Assembly (NCBI RefSeq): GCF_014646675.1
Contig: NZ_BMNS01000001.1
Coordinates: 552,212 to 616,211, forward strand
Source of the DNA: Lutibacter litoralis
Lineage (GTDB): Bacteria; Bacteroidota; Bacteroidia; Flavobacteriales; Flavobacteriaceae
Direction: 5' to 3'
Length of the DNA: 64,000 bases
Shown: positions 27,594 through 35,836 of the stretch, piece by piece
How the letters are laid out: every line of letters starts with the position of its first letter
Position numbering within the stretch: the first letter of the stretch is position 1
Program-made: the position numbers and the translations under genes
Notes under the pieces: model-generated
The model's input: the letters and a program-made list of their open reading frames with translations, nothing else
The model's database searches: none
What the model was told of the DNA's origin: nothing

Positions 27594-27929
27594 TTATTTA
27601 CTAAAAGTCACTAATTTTTTAGTATTTTCCACAAAAACACCTTTTTCATTAACAATTACTGGGCGTTTTAAAAACGTATATTCATCTAATATTAACTGTC
27701 TGTAATCTTTTTCGGTTAAATGTTGGTTTTTTAAATCCATTTGCTTGTATTTTTTAGCTCTTTTGCTAAACAATACTTCGTAGCTTTTGGTTATGTTATA
27801 CAACGCTTCTAACTGATTTACAGTAATTGGTGCTGTTTTTATTTCTTGTAAAATATATTCTGAAGTGTCCATTTCTTTTAAAATTCTTCGGCAAGTATCA
27901 CAAGTTTTTAGATAATAAATTTTCTTCAT
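27594..27929 (-). CDS. ArsC/Spx-family glutaredoxin-like protein
   Basis: A 111-residue thioredoxin-fold protein of the ArsC/Spx/YffB family. The N-terminal redox site is CDTC (Cys10, Cys13) in YYLKTCDTCRRIL, and the family's C-terminal FLKRPVIV with the conserved Arg-Pro is present. Proteins of this family are either glutathione/thioredoxin-linked arsenate reductases or, like YffB, proteins of uncertain role. No arsenic resistance genes (arsB, arsR, acr3) are nearby, so arsenate reduction should not be assumed. Divergent from the DinB gene. Confidence 0.8.
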   Translation of the reverse strand: MKKIYYLKTCDTCRRILKEMDTSEYILQEIKTAPITVNQLEALYNITKSYEVLFSKRAKKYKQMDLKNQHLTEKDYRQLILDEYTFLKRPVIVNEKGVFVENTKKLVTFSK

Positions 27930-27974
27930 TTTTTATTAAATTAGTGTAAACGTAAATTTACTGTGTTTTTATTT

Positions 27975-27982
27975 TAAATTTG
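27975..27982 (+). promoter_or_regulatory. Promoter -7 element (TAAATTTG) of the DinB-family gene
   Basis: A perfect TAnnTTTG. It contains the TTG (27980) that would otherwise be taken as a start, so the ATG at 28007 is the better start. Confidence 0.5.
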
Positions 27983-28006
27983 AATAATTTTAATAAAAAC
28001 AATAGT

Positions 28007-28462
28007 ATGCAAAAGAAATTTGATGATTTACTTCAAACAAGAAAATTCTTGTTAAAAATTACAGCCAATTTATCGAAAGAACAATTAAATATAATTCCAG
28101 AGGGTTTTAAAAATAATATAGCTTGGAATTTGGCGCATTTAGTAGTTACACAACAATTGCTTTGTTATAAATTATCTGGGTTAAAGTGTTTGGTTTCAGA
28201 AGAAATGATAACAAATTTTCAAAAAGGAACAGCTCCAAATTACGAAGTTTCTATGGAAGAGTTTGAAAAAATTAAGGAGTTGTTTTTACAATTACCGGTT
28301 CAGTTAGAAAAGGATTATAATGCAGGGCTTTTTAAAAATTATACTACTTATACAACAAGTATAGGTGTAAGCTTAAACTCTATTGGTGAGGCTATTGCGT
28401 TTAATTTATACCACGAGGGTATTCATCTTGGAGTTGTTTTACAATTATTAAAATTCATATAA
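28007..28462 (+). CDS. DinB-family protein (putative metal-dependent enzyme)
   Basis: A 151-residue four-helix-bundle protein of the DinB/YfiT superfamily. The three expected metal-ligand histidines are present: one in AWNLAHLVVTQ (helix 2) and two in YHEGIHLGVVLQL (helix 4). Superfamily members include thiol transferases that use bacillithiol or mycothiol, and many uncharacterised damage-inducible proteins; none of that can be assigned here. Start at ATG 28007 chosen because the upstream TTG lies in the promoter -7 box. The antiporter gene starts one base after its stop, so the two form an operon. Confidence 0.82.
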   Translation: MQKKFDDLLQTRKFLLKITANLSKEQLNIIPEGFKNNIAWNLAHLVVTQQLLCYKLSGLKCLVSEEMITNFQKGTAPNYEVSMEEFEKIKELFLQLPVQLEKDYNAGLFKNYTTYTTSIGVSLNSIGEAIAFNLYHEGIHLGVVLQLLKFI

Positions 28463-28463
28463 A

Positions 28464-29699
28464 ATGAGTGTATTTGCCATAATATCTACACTTGTTGTTA
28501 TTTCTGCTCTTTTTGGCTACATAAATGTGCGGTTTTTAAAAATGCCAACTACTATTGGTTTAATGGTAATTACTATTGTTTTTACGTTATTGGTTTTAGC
28601 TACAAGTATGTTTAACAATACGCTGTTAGAACAAGAAAAACTATTTATAGCTCAAATAGATTTTAAAACGGTATTGTTAGACGTGATGTTAAGTTTTTTG
28701 TTGTTTGCAGGAGCTCTGCATACAAATTTTCAGCAATTAAAAGTACAAAGAAAACCAATTTTAATATTTGCAACCTTCAGTACTTTAACTTCAACATTTT
28801 TAGTTGGAATATTTTCTTTTTATTTATTGAAGGTAGTAAATATAGATGTTAGCTTTATTTATTGTTTACTTTTTGGAGCATTAATATCTCCAACAGATCC
28901 GATCGCTGTTTTAGGAATTTTAAAGCAAGTAGGTGCTCCAAAAATATTGGAAACTAAAATTGTTGGAGAATCTTTGTTTAATGATGGTGTAGGAGTTGTG
29001 GTGTTTTTAACAATTTATCAAATTGCAAAAGGAGGAAGCAATATTACTTTTGGTGCCATTGCCGAAATGTTTTTAGTAGAAGTTGTGGGAGGTATTGCAC
29101 TTGGGTTATTGTTAGGTTGGTTTACCTACAGACTTTTAAAATCTATAGACGATTATGATGTTGAGGTAATTATTACTCTTGCAGCCGTAATGGGAGGAAC
29201 AGTTTTAGCGCAATACCTGCATCTATCGGCTCCGTTAGCTATGGTTACTGCTGGTTTAATAGTTGGTACAGATACTGTAAGGAAATCTTCTATGAGTAAA
29301 ACTACAGAACAATATGTAGATAAATTTTGGGAGTTAATTGATATTCTTTTAAATACAGTATTGTTTGTTTTAATTGGAATGGAACTATTAATTCTAACAT
29401 TTAATAATAAATTTATTATAGCAGGCTTATTGTTGGTCCCAACCTTATTGTTTGCACGTTATTTATCATTAATGTTGCCAATTAAACTGTATGCTAAAAA
29501 ATTAGATTTTGTTCCAAAAACTAATTTAATTATGACTTGGGGAGGTTTACGTGGTGGTATATCAATAGCTTTAGCACTAAGTTTAACTGCCGAAATGCAT
29601 CGCGATTTATTTTTAGTAATTACCTATATAATTGTAGTTTTTTCAATAATTGTTCAAGGACTTACAGTTGGGAAATTAATAAAAAAAATAGCAAACTAA
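28464..29699 (+). CDS. Na+/H+ antiporter, CPA1 (NhaP) family
   Basis: A 411-residue inner-membrane antiporter with about 12 membrane helices, exchanging cytoplasmic Na+ (or K+/Li+) for protons in pH and salt homeostasis. Hallmarks: SPTDPIAVLGIL in the first core helix, GESLFNDGVGVVVF with the ion-binding Asn-Asp pair, and RGGISIALALSL near the end. It lacks the long cytoplasmic C-terminal regulatory domain of some NhaP proteins. One base separates it from the DinB gene. It is convergent with the outer-membrane protein gene after it, with four bases between stops. Confidence 0.92.
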   Translation: MSVFAIISTLVVISALFGYINVRFLKMPTTIGLMVITIVFTLLVLATSMFNNTLLEQEKLFIAQIDFKTVLLDVMLSFLLFAGALHTNFQQLKVQRKPILIFATFSTLTSTFLVGIFSFYLLKVVNIDVSFIYCLLFGALISPTDPIAVLGILKQVGAPKILETKIVGESLFNDGVGVVVFLTIYQIAKGGSNITFGAIAEMFLVEVVGGIALGLLLGWFTYRLLKSIDDYDVEVIITLAAVMGGTVLAQYLHLSAPLAMVTAGLIVGTDTVRKSSMSKTTEQYVDKFWELIDILLNTVLFVLIGMELLILTFNNKFIIAGLLLVPTLLFARYLSLMLPIKLYAKKLDFVPKTNLIMTWGGLRGGISIALALSLTAEMHRDLFLVITYIIVVFSIIVQGLTVGKLIKKIAN

Positions 29700-29703
29700 A
29701 ATA

Positions 29704-30501
29704 TTAATTTAGGTAGTAAATATAACCAACATGAATCCATAAAAGCCAGTCGTTATATTTGTTTTCAGGAGCTTGTCTTGCATTTAAACCATCAACATAG
29801 TTTGAGAAAAAATATTGCCAACGGGATTCAATTAAAAGATCTGAATAGTAGCCTAATTTTCTTCTAGTTCCAATACCTAATGTTGCTGACATAGTTATCC
29901 CTGGTGTTACGCGCGCTGCATCGGGCCATAAATTTGGATCCCATTTTGGGTACAAAATGTCAGGATCTCTCCAATCACCAAGGTCTGAATAGATAGAAGG
30001 ATTATAAAAATCGACAAATGCTCCACCACTAATATAGGGTGACCATTTTAAATCTGGAATTCTTCTAGATCCAAAATCTACAATATCTACCCAATGAAAT
30101 TCCAATTGTGCACCAACATTTAATAAATAAGTTTTACCATGGTGCGCTCTTAACCTTTCTCCTAATTCTGATTGTTTATCAGCCCACTGACCAAAATGGT
30201 CTAATTTTGCAGACATATAAGATAGTTCTGCTCTAACTCTAAAGTGCTCTGCCCAATAGGTAGTTCGCTGATTCCAACGGTATCTATAATCGGTAAAATT
30301 TAAGTAATAAACTGCCCCAAATCCTGGACCTACATTTCCTGCAACATTACTTTTTAAATTGTTTCTTTCGCCGTAATCTGTTGTAAATGAGGCAGACCCA
30401 TAAATTAAGCCAATTTCATGGCTGCTTTCATCTTGAGCCTTTAAGCTTATAGCGATTAGACTAACTATAAGAACGGTTGCTATTTTATGTTTTATTCTCA
30501 A
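29704..30501 (-). CDS. Outer-membrane beta-barrel protein, THC0290_0291-like family
   Basis: A 265-residue exported protein with a signal peptide (about residues 1-22, ending SLKAQ) and a barrel-like run of amphipathic strands with many Trp and Tyr (FGAVYYLNFTDYRYRW, FRVRAELSYMSAK, YLLNVGAQLEFHWVDIVDFG, LLIESRWQYFFSNYVDGLNAR, LLWIHVGYIYYLN). It looks like the Flavobacteriaceae family known as THC0290_0291, for which no function is established; some databases mislabel it as glutamate dehydrogenase, which the sequence does not support. It lies before the Ig-like lipoprotein gene on the same strand, about 60 bases apart. Confidence 0.7.
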   Translation of the reverse strand: MRIKHKIATVLIVSLIAISLKAQDESSHEIGLIYGSASFTTDYGERNNLKSNVAGNVGPGFGAVYYLNFTDYRYRWNQRTTYWAEHFRVRAELSYMSAKLDHFGQWADKQSELGERLRAHHGKTYLLNVGAQLEFHWVDIVDFGSRRIPDLKWSPYISGGAFVDFYNPSIYSDLGDWRDPDILYPKWDPNLWPDAARVTPGITMSATLGIGTRRKLGYYSDLLIESRWQYFFSNYVDGLNARQAPENKYNDWLLWIHVGYIYYLN

Positions 30502-30563
30502 AAATGGGGTTTATTTTATCAAATGTACTAAAATCTATATAAACTTTTAAACCAAATAATTAA

Positions 30564-32168
30564 TTATTCAGTTATAATTAGGTTTTCAGTTGGGTCCCAA
30601 TTGGCTCTTATTTCAATCTCTTTATCAAAATATTTAATTTTTTCTGGTTGTCGCTTTTCTAAAAAATTACCTGTATCCCAAATCCCGTTGTTATTTTTAT
30701 CTGTGGTAACTCTTAAATAATAATTACCAGGTTCTAAAGACTCAAATCTAATGGTTTTTAATTCACTTGTTTTAGCAACTCTTACAACCGTATTTTTACT
30801 GTTTATTAATTCAACAATAAATGAAGATTTTAGGGAACTATCTATATTTACATTTAAAATTCCGTAATCTTCGGGGGTTTTTGTAGCTACTTTAACAGAT
30901 AAACTGTCGTTTACAGTGTTGTAAATATCTGTTATAGCATTAGGCAACACTTCAACAGTGTATTTAGAATCGGGTTTTACATCAAAATTTAAATATAGTT
31001 TGGTTTTAGATGTTGCTAGAATTGGTTTAAAATTAACTTTTACAGTATCTTGGTTAACTATAGAAATAAAAGATGTATCAATTTTAATAATTGGTGTATT
31101 GGAAGTAATAGCAAGTGTATCAATTAAATTCAATGTATTTCCAACACTATTTTGAATTTTTAAGGTATCTCTTTTTGTACTTCTTAATTTTGCGGTAAAT
31201 TCTTCGAAATACTCTCCTTTAGAAACCTCAAAGTTTAAAGAATCTGCTTCAAAAGGAGTATACCAATAATTAATAGTGTCTTTTGTCGTGTCATAAATTA
31301 TTTCAGATTTAAAATCGGGAGGAGTTTCAGACAAAAGGTTAATTATTAAATCTTCTGCTTTTCCTTTAAATCCAAAAATTAAATGTCCGCTATTAACTTC
31401 TTTTGGTTTTAATATTTTTAATTTGGGTATTTCTTTAAAAATTGTAAAGTTGTAAACACTGTCGGTTGGCATGTTTAATGTGTCATTAATAAAACCTATT
31501 TTATCAATATCTGGATCGTAAATTTTATTATTATTTGCATCTTTTAAGGCTATAAGTAAATACTTGCCTTTTCTTACATTGCTAATTTCAAACAAAGTAC
31601 TGTCTAAGGTGTTTGAAATATAACGTGGTTTTTGTTTAAAAATAATAGAATCTGTAAATGCAGTATCGTATTCATAAAGCATTACATCTAAATTTTTTGA
31701 AGTTTCTTTTACAAGTGGATCTGTAACTTCACCTGTAACTTCTAATGAATCTATATACGTTCCAGTTGAAAAAACATATTTAAAATTTCCTAATTTGTTT
31801 TCTTCATTATTATCAACAATACTATTTCCAAAGTTGTACAAATAGGTTGTATTTGCATCTAAAGTGTCTAAAATTTTAATAGAAATAAATTTACTAGCAG
31901 TTCCTACCGGAGTTATTATTGGTTCATTTTTTTGAGGAGGAGAAATTATAAGTTGTGTTTTTACATCTTTTAACTTAATATATTCATCAAAATAAATTTT
32001 AATTCTTTTTTCTTTAAAATTTACAGTTTTATTTGCTGGAATGGCTTTTTCTAATATTGGAGGGATTGTGTCTTTATCTCCACCAGTAGGAGTTCCTCTT
32101 CGTGCACAGCTAAAAAGAATGCTTGTAAGCATTAAAACACTTAAAAATTTGAAAAAAGACAACCTCAT
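30564..32168 (-). CDS. Lipoprotein with bacterial Ig-like (Big_5) domain
   Basis: A 534-residue surface or periplasmic lipoprotein. The signal peptide MRLSFFKFLSVLMLTSILFSC ends in a lipobox (Cys21), followed by RRGTPTGGDKDTIPP, a start I associate with a Flavobacteriia family. An SbsA-type Ig-like domain spans about residues 35-140 (AIPANKTVNFKEKRIKIYFDEYIKL ... YVFSTG), and a beta-rich body with a late EF-like segment DKNNNGIWDTGN follows. Two more in-frame starts exist upstream (ATG 32174, TTG 32189); 32168 gives the cleanest signal peptide. It is preceded closely by comF on the same strand. Function unknown; a structural or gliding-related role is only speculation. Confidence 0.78.
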   Translation of the reverse strand: MRLSFFKFLSVLMLTSILFSCARRGTPTGGDKDTIPPILEKAIPANKTVNFKEKRIKIYFDEYIKLKDVKTQLIISPPQKNEPIITPVGTASKFISIKILDTLDANTTYLYNFGNSIVDNNEENKLGNFKYVFSTGTYIDSLEVTGEVTDPLVKETSKNLDVMLYEYDTAFTDSIIFKQKPRYISNTLDSTLFEISNVRKGKYLLIALKDANNNKIYDPDIDKIGFINDTLNMPTDSVYNFTIFKEIPKLKILKPKEVNSGHLIFGFKGKAEDLIINLLSETPPDFKSEIIYDTTKDTINYWYTPFEADSLNFEVSKGEYFEEFTAKLRSTKRDTLKIQNSVGNTLNLIDTLAITSNTPIIKIDTSFISIVNQDTVKVNFKPILATSKTKLYLNFDVKPDSKYTVEVLPNAITDIYNTVNDSLSVKVATKTPEDYGILNVNIDSSLKSSFIVELINSKNTVVRVAKTSELKTIRFESLEPGNYYLRVTTDKNNNGIWDTGNFLEKRQPEKIKYFDKEIEIRANWDPTENLIITE

Positions 32169-32251
32169 ATACATTTGTTTTGGATACAAAATAACAATTA
32201 TTTTATTAAAAAAACGCAGTAATTATTCAGGTATTATATTTTTGAAATTTT

Positions 32252-32938
32252 TTATTGGGTATATGCCATGGTTGCAACACTAATTTTAATGTTTTTATAA
32301 GTTTCAAAAGCATTAATACAAGCTTCAAGTGTTGCTCCTGTTGTAATTATATCATCAATTATAAGAATGTGTTTGTTTTTAAGTGTAGTTGTTTTTTGAA
32401 GTATAAATTGATGTTCAGAATTTTTCCACCTATCTAAACGTAATTTTTTTGTTTGAGTTTTAGTTGCAGAGGTTTTTAATAGCACATCTTCATAAAAAGG
32501 AATATTCAATTTTTGAGATAAGCTTTTACCAAAAGTAGAAACCTGATTGTAACCGCGTAATTGCTGTTTTGTCTTATGAAGCGGAACAGGAATAATACAA
32601 TCTATAGTTTTAAATCGATTGGAATTGAGTATTATTTCTCCTAACCAATCTCCAATAAAAGTTCCAACTTTTTGTTGGTTTTTATATTTTAATTGATGCA
32701 TTAATTCTTGTACTTTTCCTTTTTTAAAAAAATACAATAAGCTTGTTGCTTCTTGAACAGGAACTCTTCCATAAAATATTTTTTCAACAATATTATCAAT
32801 TTCATTGGTAAAATTTGTTACCGGTAAATCGTGTCTGCAATCAATACAAATTAGCTGTTCGTTTGTTGTTAATTGATCTTTACAACACAAACAAATATCT
32901 GGATAAAAAATAGTAAATATATCGTTGAGAAAATTCAT
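32252..32938 (-). CDS. ComF-family phosphoribosyltransferase-like protein
   Basis: A 228-residue ComF/GntX protein. The N-terminal zinc ribbon has CLCC followed after about 15 residues by CIDC, and the C-terminal half is a type I phosphoribosyltransferase fold with PRPP motif HILIIDDIITTGATLEA. In naturally competent bacteria ComF works with the ComFA helicase in DNA uptake across the inner membrane; in other bacteria its role is unclear. No other competence genes are in this window. About 80 bases separate it from the Ig-like lipoprotein gene downstream. Confidence 0.9.
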   Translation of the reverse strand: MNFLNDIFTIFYPDICLCCKDQLTTNEQLICIDCRHDLPVTNFTNEIDNIVEKIFYGRVPVQEATSLLYFFKKGKVQELMHQLKYKNQQKVGTFIGDWLGEIILNSNRFKTIDCIIPVPLHKTKQQLRGYNQVSTFGKSLSQKLNIPFYEDVLLKTSATKTQTKKLRLDRWKNSEHQFILQKTTTLKNKHILIIDDIITTGATLEACINAFETYKNIKISVATMAYTQ

Positions 32939-33146
32939 AGCTTTTTGGTTAAATTATAAAAAATAATTAATTCAAACAAAATTAATTAAAATAACAATGA
33001 GTTATAAAAATTAATCCGTAACTTTATAATTATTCAGAAATAAAAATCCTCAAAAGTTTTTAGTATTAATTTTATAATTTAATTTTACGTTTAACGTTTA
33101 GTTAAAAAACTCCAATAAACTATAAACCCCTAAATAAACATAAGTC

Positions 33147-34034
33147 ATGGAAGAAGAAAAAAAATCAAACAGTAAAATTATTGTAATCGCTTTAGCTATT
33201 TTGCTCATTGGAGCCTTAGCATATACTTTTTATAATAAAAGTGAGCATAAAAAATTAACAGATGCCATTACAGTAGAAAAAGAAGAAATTGAACAAAATT
33301 TAGACAATATGATTGTCAAATATGAAGATGCAATTGGTCAAAACACATCAATGTCTAATGAGTTGGCTTTTGAAAGAGATAGAATAATTGCCTTAAGAGA
33401 TTCAATAAAAGGATTAAAATCAACAAATCTTAATTTAATATTTCGTTACAAAAAGCAAATTGCAAAATTAGAGGAAACAAACAGACGTTTATTTTTTATG
33501 ACGGATTCTTTAACTGGCGCAAATACTATATTAACCAAAGATTTGGATAGTGCTAGAGTTAGTATTACCAGACAAATTGCTGTTAACGATACGTTGTCGA
33601 TGCAAAACATTAGTTTAGCCGAAAAAGTTGCAATAGGTTCTGTTTTAAAGGTTAGTTCAGCTAAGGTGTTGGCAATGAGAGAAAGAAATAATGGAAAGTT
33701 AGTTGAAACTTCTCGAGCAAGAAATACAGACGCTTTTAGAATTAGTTTTACAGTTGGAAAAAATGAAATTTCTGAACAAGGAGAGCGTCAAGTTTACATC
33801 CAAATTATAGATGTAACTACAGGAACTACTATTGCAAGTAAAGGTGAGGTAACAGTATTAAACAATGAAACTATTAATTATAGCGATACAACAAGTATAA
33901 ACTATTTAAATGAAGAAATAGACGTTGTTAGTTTAGTTGAAGTTGATAGAGATTTAATAGAAAGAGGTGTTTACGCGGTAAACATTTATATAGAAAGTAA
34001 CATTGTAGGAGTAACTAAAATAACCTTAAAGTAA
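33147..34034 (+). CDS. Unknown membrane-anchored coiled-coil protein
   Basis: I do not recognise a characterised family, though similar proteins are common in Flavobacteriaceae. The 295-residue protein has a short charged N terminus, one membrane helix (about residues 11-29), a long coiled coil (about 35-165: KKLTDAITVEKEEIEQNLDNM ... KKQIAKLEETNRRLF), and a C-terminal beta-rich domain (about 170-295) that reads like an exported globular domain (KISFTVGKNEIS, YIQIIDVTTGTTIASKGEVTVL). Topology suggests cytoplasmic N terminus and periplasmic bulk. It is monocistronic and ends at a clear terminator. A scaffolding or envelope role is possible but unsupported. Confidence 0.7.
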   Translation: MEEEKKSNSKIIVIALAILLIGALAYTFYNKSEHKKLTDAITVEKEEIEQNLDNMIVKYEDAIGQNTSMSNELAFERDRIIALRDSIKGLKSTNLNLIFRYKKQIAKLEETNRRLFFMTDSLTGANTILTKDLDSARVSITRQIAVNDTLSMQNISLAEKVAIGSVLKVSSAKVLAMRERNNGKLVETSRARNTDAFRISFTVGKNEISEQGERQVYIQIIDVTTGTTIASKGEVTVLNNETINYSDTTSINYLNEEIDVVSLVEVDRDLIERGVYAVNIYIESNIVGVTKITLK

Positions 34035-34074
34035 AAGAAAGTAACTCCAAATTAATTTTATTTAATGTAAAGTG

Positions 34075-34110
34075 AGTGGAAATAGTTTAGGCTATTTCCA
34101 CTTTTTTGTT
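34075..34110 (+). terminator. Rho-independent terminator of the coiled-coil protein gene
   Basis: An 11-bp perfect stem, AGTGGAAATAG (34075-34085) with CTATTTCCACT (34092-34102), loop TTTAGG, followed by a run of T interrupted by one G. It is only about 35 bases before glyS. Confidence 0.85.
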
Positions 34111-34131
34111 TTTTTGTACTAAAAGCTTTAC

Positions 34132-34139
34132 TATTTTTG
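34132..34139 (+). promoter_or_regulatory. Promoter -7 element (TATTTTTG) of glyS
   Basis: A perfect TAnnTTTG four bases before the glyS ATG, implying a leaderless or nearly leaderless message. A TTG at 34106-34108 could serve as -33 with a 23-base spacer. Confidence 0.5.
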
Positions 34140-34143
34140 CACA

Positions 34144-35685
34144 ATGGCAAATCAAGAAGATAAATTTAAAAAAGTAGTTTCACACGCAAAAGAATACGGT
34201 TACGTATTTCAATCAAGTGAAATTTACGATGGTTTGAGCGCAGTGTACGACTATGCTCAAAATGGTGTTGAGTTAAAGAAAAATATTAGAGATTATTGGT
34301 GGAAAGCAATGGTGCAAATGCATGAAAATATTGTTGGATTGGATTCTGCAATATTTATGCATCCAACAATTTGGAAAGCATCTGGCCATGTAGATGCTTT
34401 TAACGATCCTTTAATTGATAATAAAGATTCTAAGAAAAGATATAGAGCTGATGTTTTAATTGAAGACTATGTAGGTAAATTAGATGCTAAAATTGAAAAA
34501 GAAGTTGCAAAAGCTGCAAAACGTTTTGGAGATTCTTTTGATAAAGAACAATTTCTAGCAACAAATCCACGTGTGGTTGGTTATAAAGAGAAAGGTGATG
34601 CGATTTTGCAACGTATGGGAAAATCTTTAGAAAATGAAGATCTAGCCGATGTAAAGGTTTTAATTGAAGAATTAGAAATTGGTTGTCCATTATCTGGTTC
34701 TAAAAATTGGACAGATGTTAAGCAATTTAACTTAATGTTTGGCACAAAATTAGGCGCTTCTGCCGATACAGCAATGGATTTATACTTACGTCCAGAAACA
34801 GCTCAAGGTATTTTTGTAAACTTTTCGAATGTGCAAAAATCTGGAAGAATGAAAATTCCTTTTGGAATTGCTCAAACGGGTAAAGCTTTTAGAAATGAAA
34901 TAGTTGCACGTCAGTTTATTTTCCGTATGCGAGAATTTGAACAAATGGAAATGCAATTCTTTGTACGTCCTGGAACTCAAAAAGAATGGTACGAACAATG
35001 GAAAGAAACCCGTTTAAAATGGCATTTATCGTTAGGAATGGGAGCAGATAATTACCGTTTTCACGATCACGAAAAATTAGCACATTATGCAGATGCTGCA
35101 TCGGATATTGAATTCAAATTTCCTTTTGGGTTTAAAGAATTAGAGGGAATTCATTCTAGAACTGATTTTGATTTATCTAGTCACGAGAAATTCTCAGGAA
35201 AAAAATTACAATATTTCGATCCAGAAATAAATGAGCGCTATATTCCATATGTTGTAGAAACTTCTATTGGTTTAGATCGTATGTTTTTAGCTGTATTTTC
35301 GCACGCATTACAAGAAGAAGAATTAGAAAATGGAACCACGCGTACTGTGTTAAAATTACCAGCTGTATTAGCTCCAACTAAAGCTGCAATTTTACCGTTG
35401 GTTAAAAAAGATGGATTGCCAGAAATTGCTAAAAAAATTGTTGAAGATTTAAAATGGGATTTCAATGTTGATTACGACGAGAAAGATGCAGTTGGAAGAC
35501 GTTACAGAAGACAAGATGCTGCGGGTACACCTTTCTGTATTACAGTTGATCACGATACATTAACTGACGATTCAGTTACAATTCGTTATAGAGACACTAT
35601 GGAACAACAACGTGTTAAAATTTTGGAATTAAGAGCTATTATTAAACAAGAAGTTGATGTGAAAAATTGGCTTATGAAAATGTAA
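34144..35685 (+). CDS. glyS: Glycine-tRNA ligase
   Basis: Class II synthetase of the single-chain (alpha2, eukaryote/archaeal-like) type charging tRNA-Gly; 513 residues is the usual size in Bacteroidetes. Motif 1 region, motif 2 (LRPETAQGIFVNFSNV and RNEIVARQFIFRMREFEQMEMQFF) and motif 3 (GLDRMFLAVFSHAL) are visible, followed by the anticodon-binding domain (LPAVLAPTKAAILPLVKK onward). It is a single-gene unit between two terminators, with a -7 promoter element very close to its ATG. Identity is certain. Confidence 0.97.
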   Translation: MANQEDKFKKVVSHAKEYGYVFQSSEIYDGLSAVYDYAQNGVELKKNIRDYWWKAMVQMHENIVGLDSAIFMHPTIWKASGHVDAFNDPLIDNKDSKKRYRADVLIEDYVGKLDAKIEKEVAKAAKRFGDSFDKEQFLATNPRVVGYKEKGDAILQRMGKSLENEDLADVKVLIEELEIGCPLSGSKNWTDVKQFNLMFGTKLGASADTAMDLYLRPETAQGIFVNFSNVQKSGRMKIPFGIAQTGKAFRNEIVARQFIFRMREFEQMEMQFFVRPGTQKEWYEQWKETRLKWHLSLGMGADNYRFHDHEKLAHYADAASDIEFKFPFGFKELEGIHSRTDFDLSSHEKFSGKKLQYFDPEINERYIPYVVETSIGLDRMFLAVFSHALQEEELENGTTRTVLKLPAVLAPTKAAILPLVKKDGLPEIAKKIVEDLKWDFNVDYDEKDAVGRRYRRQDAAGTPFCITVDHDTLTDDSVTIRYRDTMEQQRVKILELRAIIKQEVDVKNWLMKM

Positions 35686-35710
35686 ATTTTAATTCATAGA
35701 ATAAAGGAAG

Positions 35711-35744
35711 GCTGTTTAAAAGTTAAATTTTAAACAGCTTTTTT
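35711..35744 (+). terminator. Rho-independent terminator of glyS
   Basis: An 11-bp perfect stem GCTGTTTAAAA (35711-35721) with TTTTAAACAGC (35728-35738), 6-base loop, then six T residues. The arm core is shared with the terminators at 18760 and 38383. Confidence 0.88.
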
Positions 35745-35836
35745 GTTAAAAAAATGATAAAATTAAAATACATAATTGCTATGTTAAATGTTTTAAAGAA
35801 ATTTATGGCTTAAATTAATTTAACCCAACTTTAAAC

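Noticed and set aside
27594-27929. Arsenate resistance assignment for the ArsC-like gene
   Set aside because: No arsR, arsB or acr3 is nearby; the family contains many proteins unrelated to arsenic.
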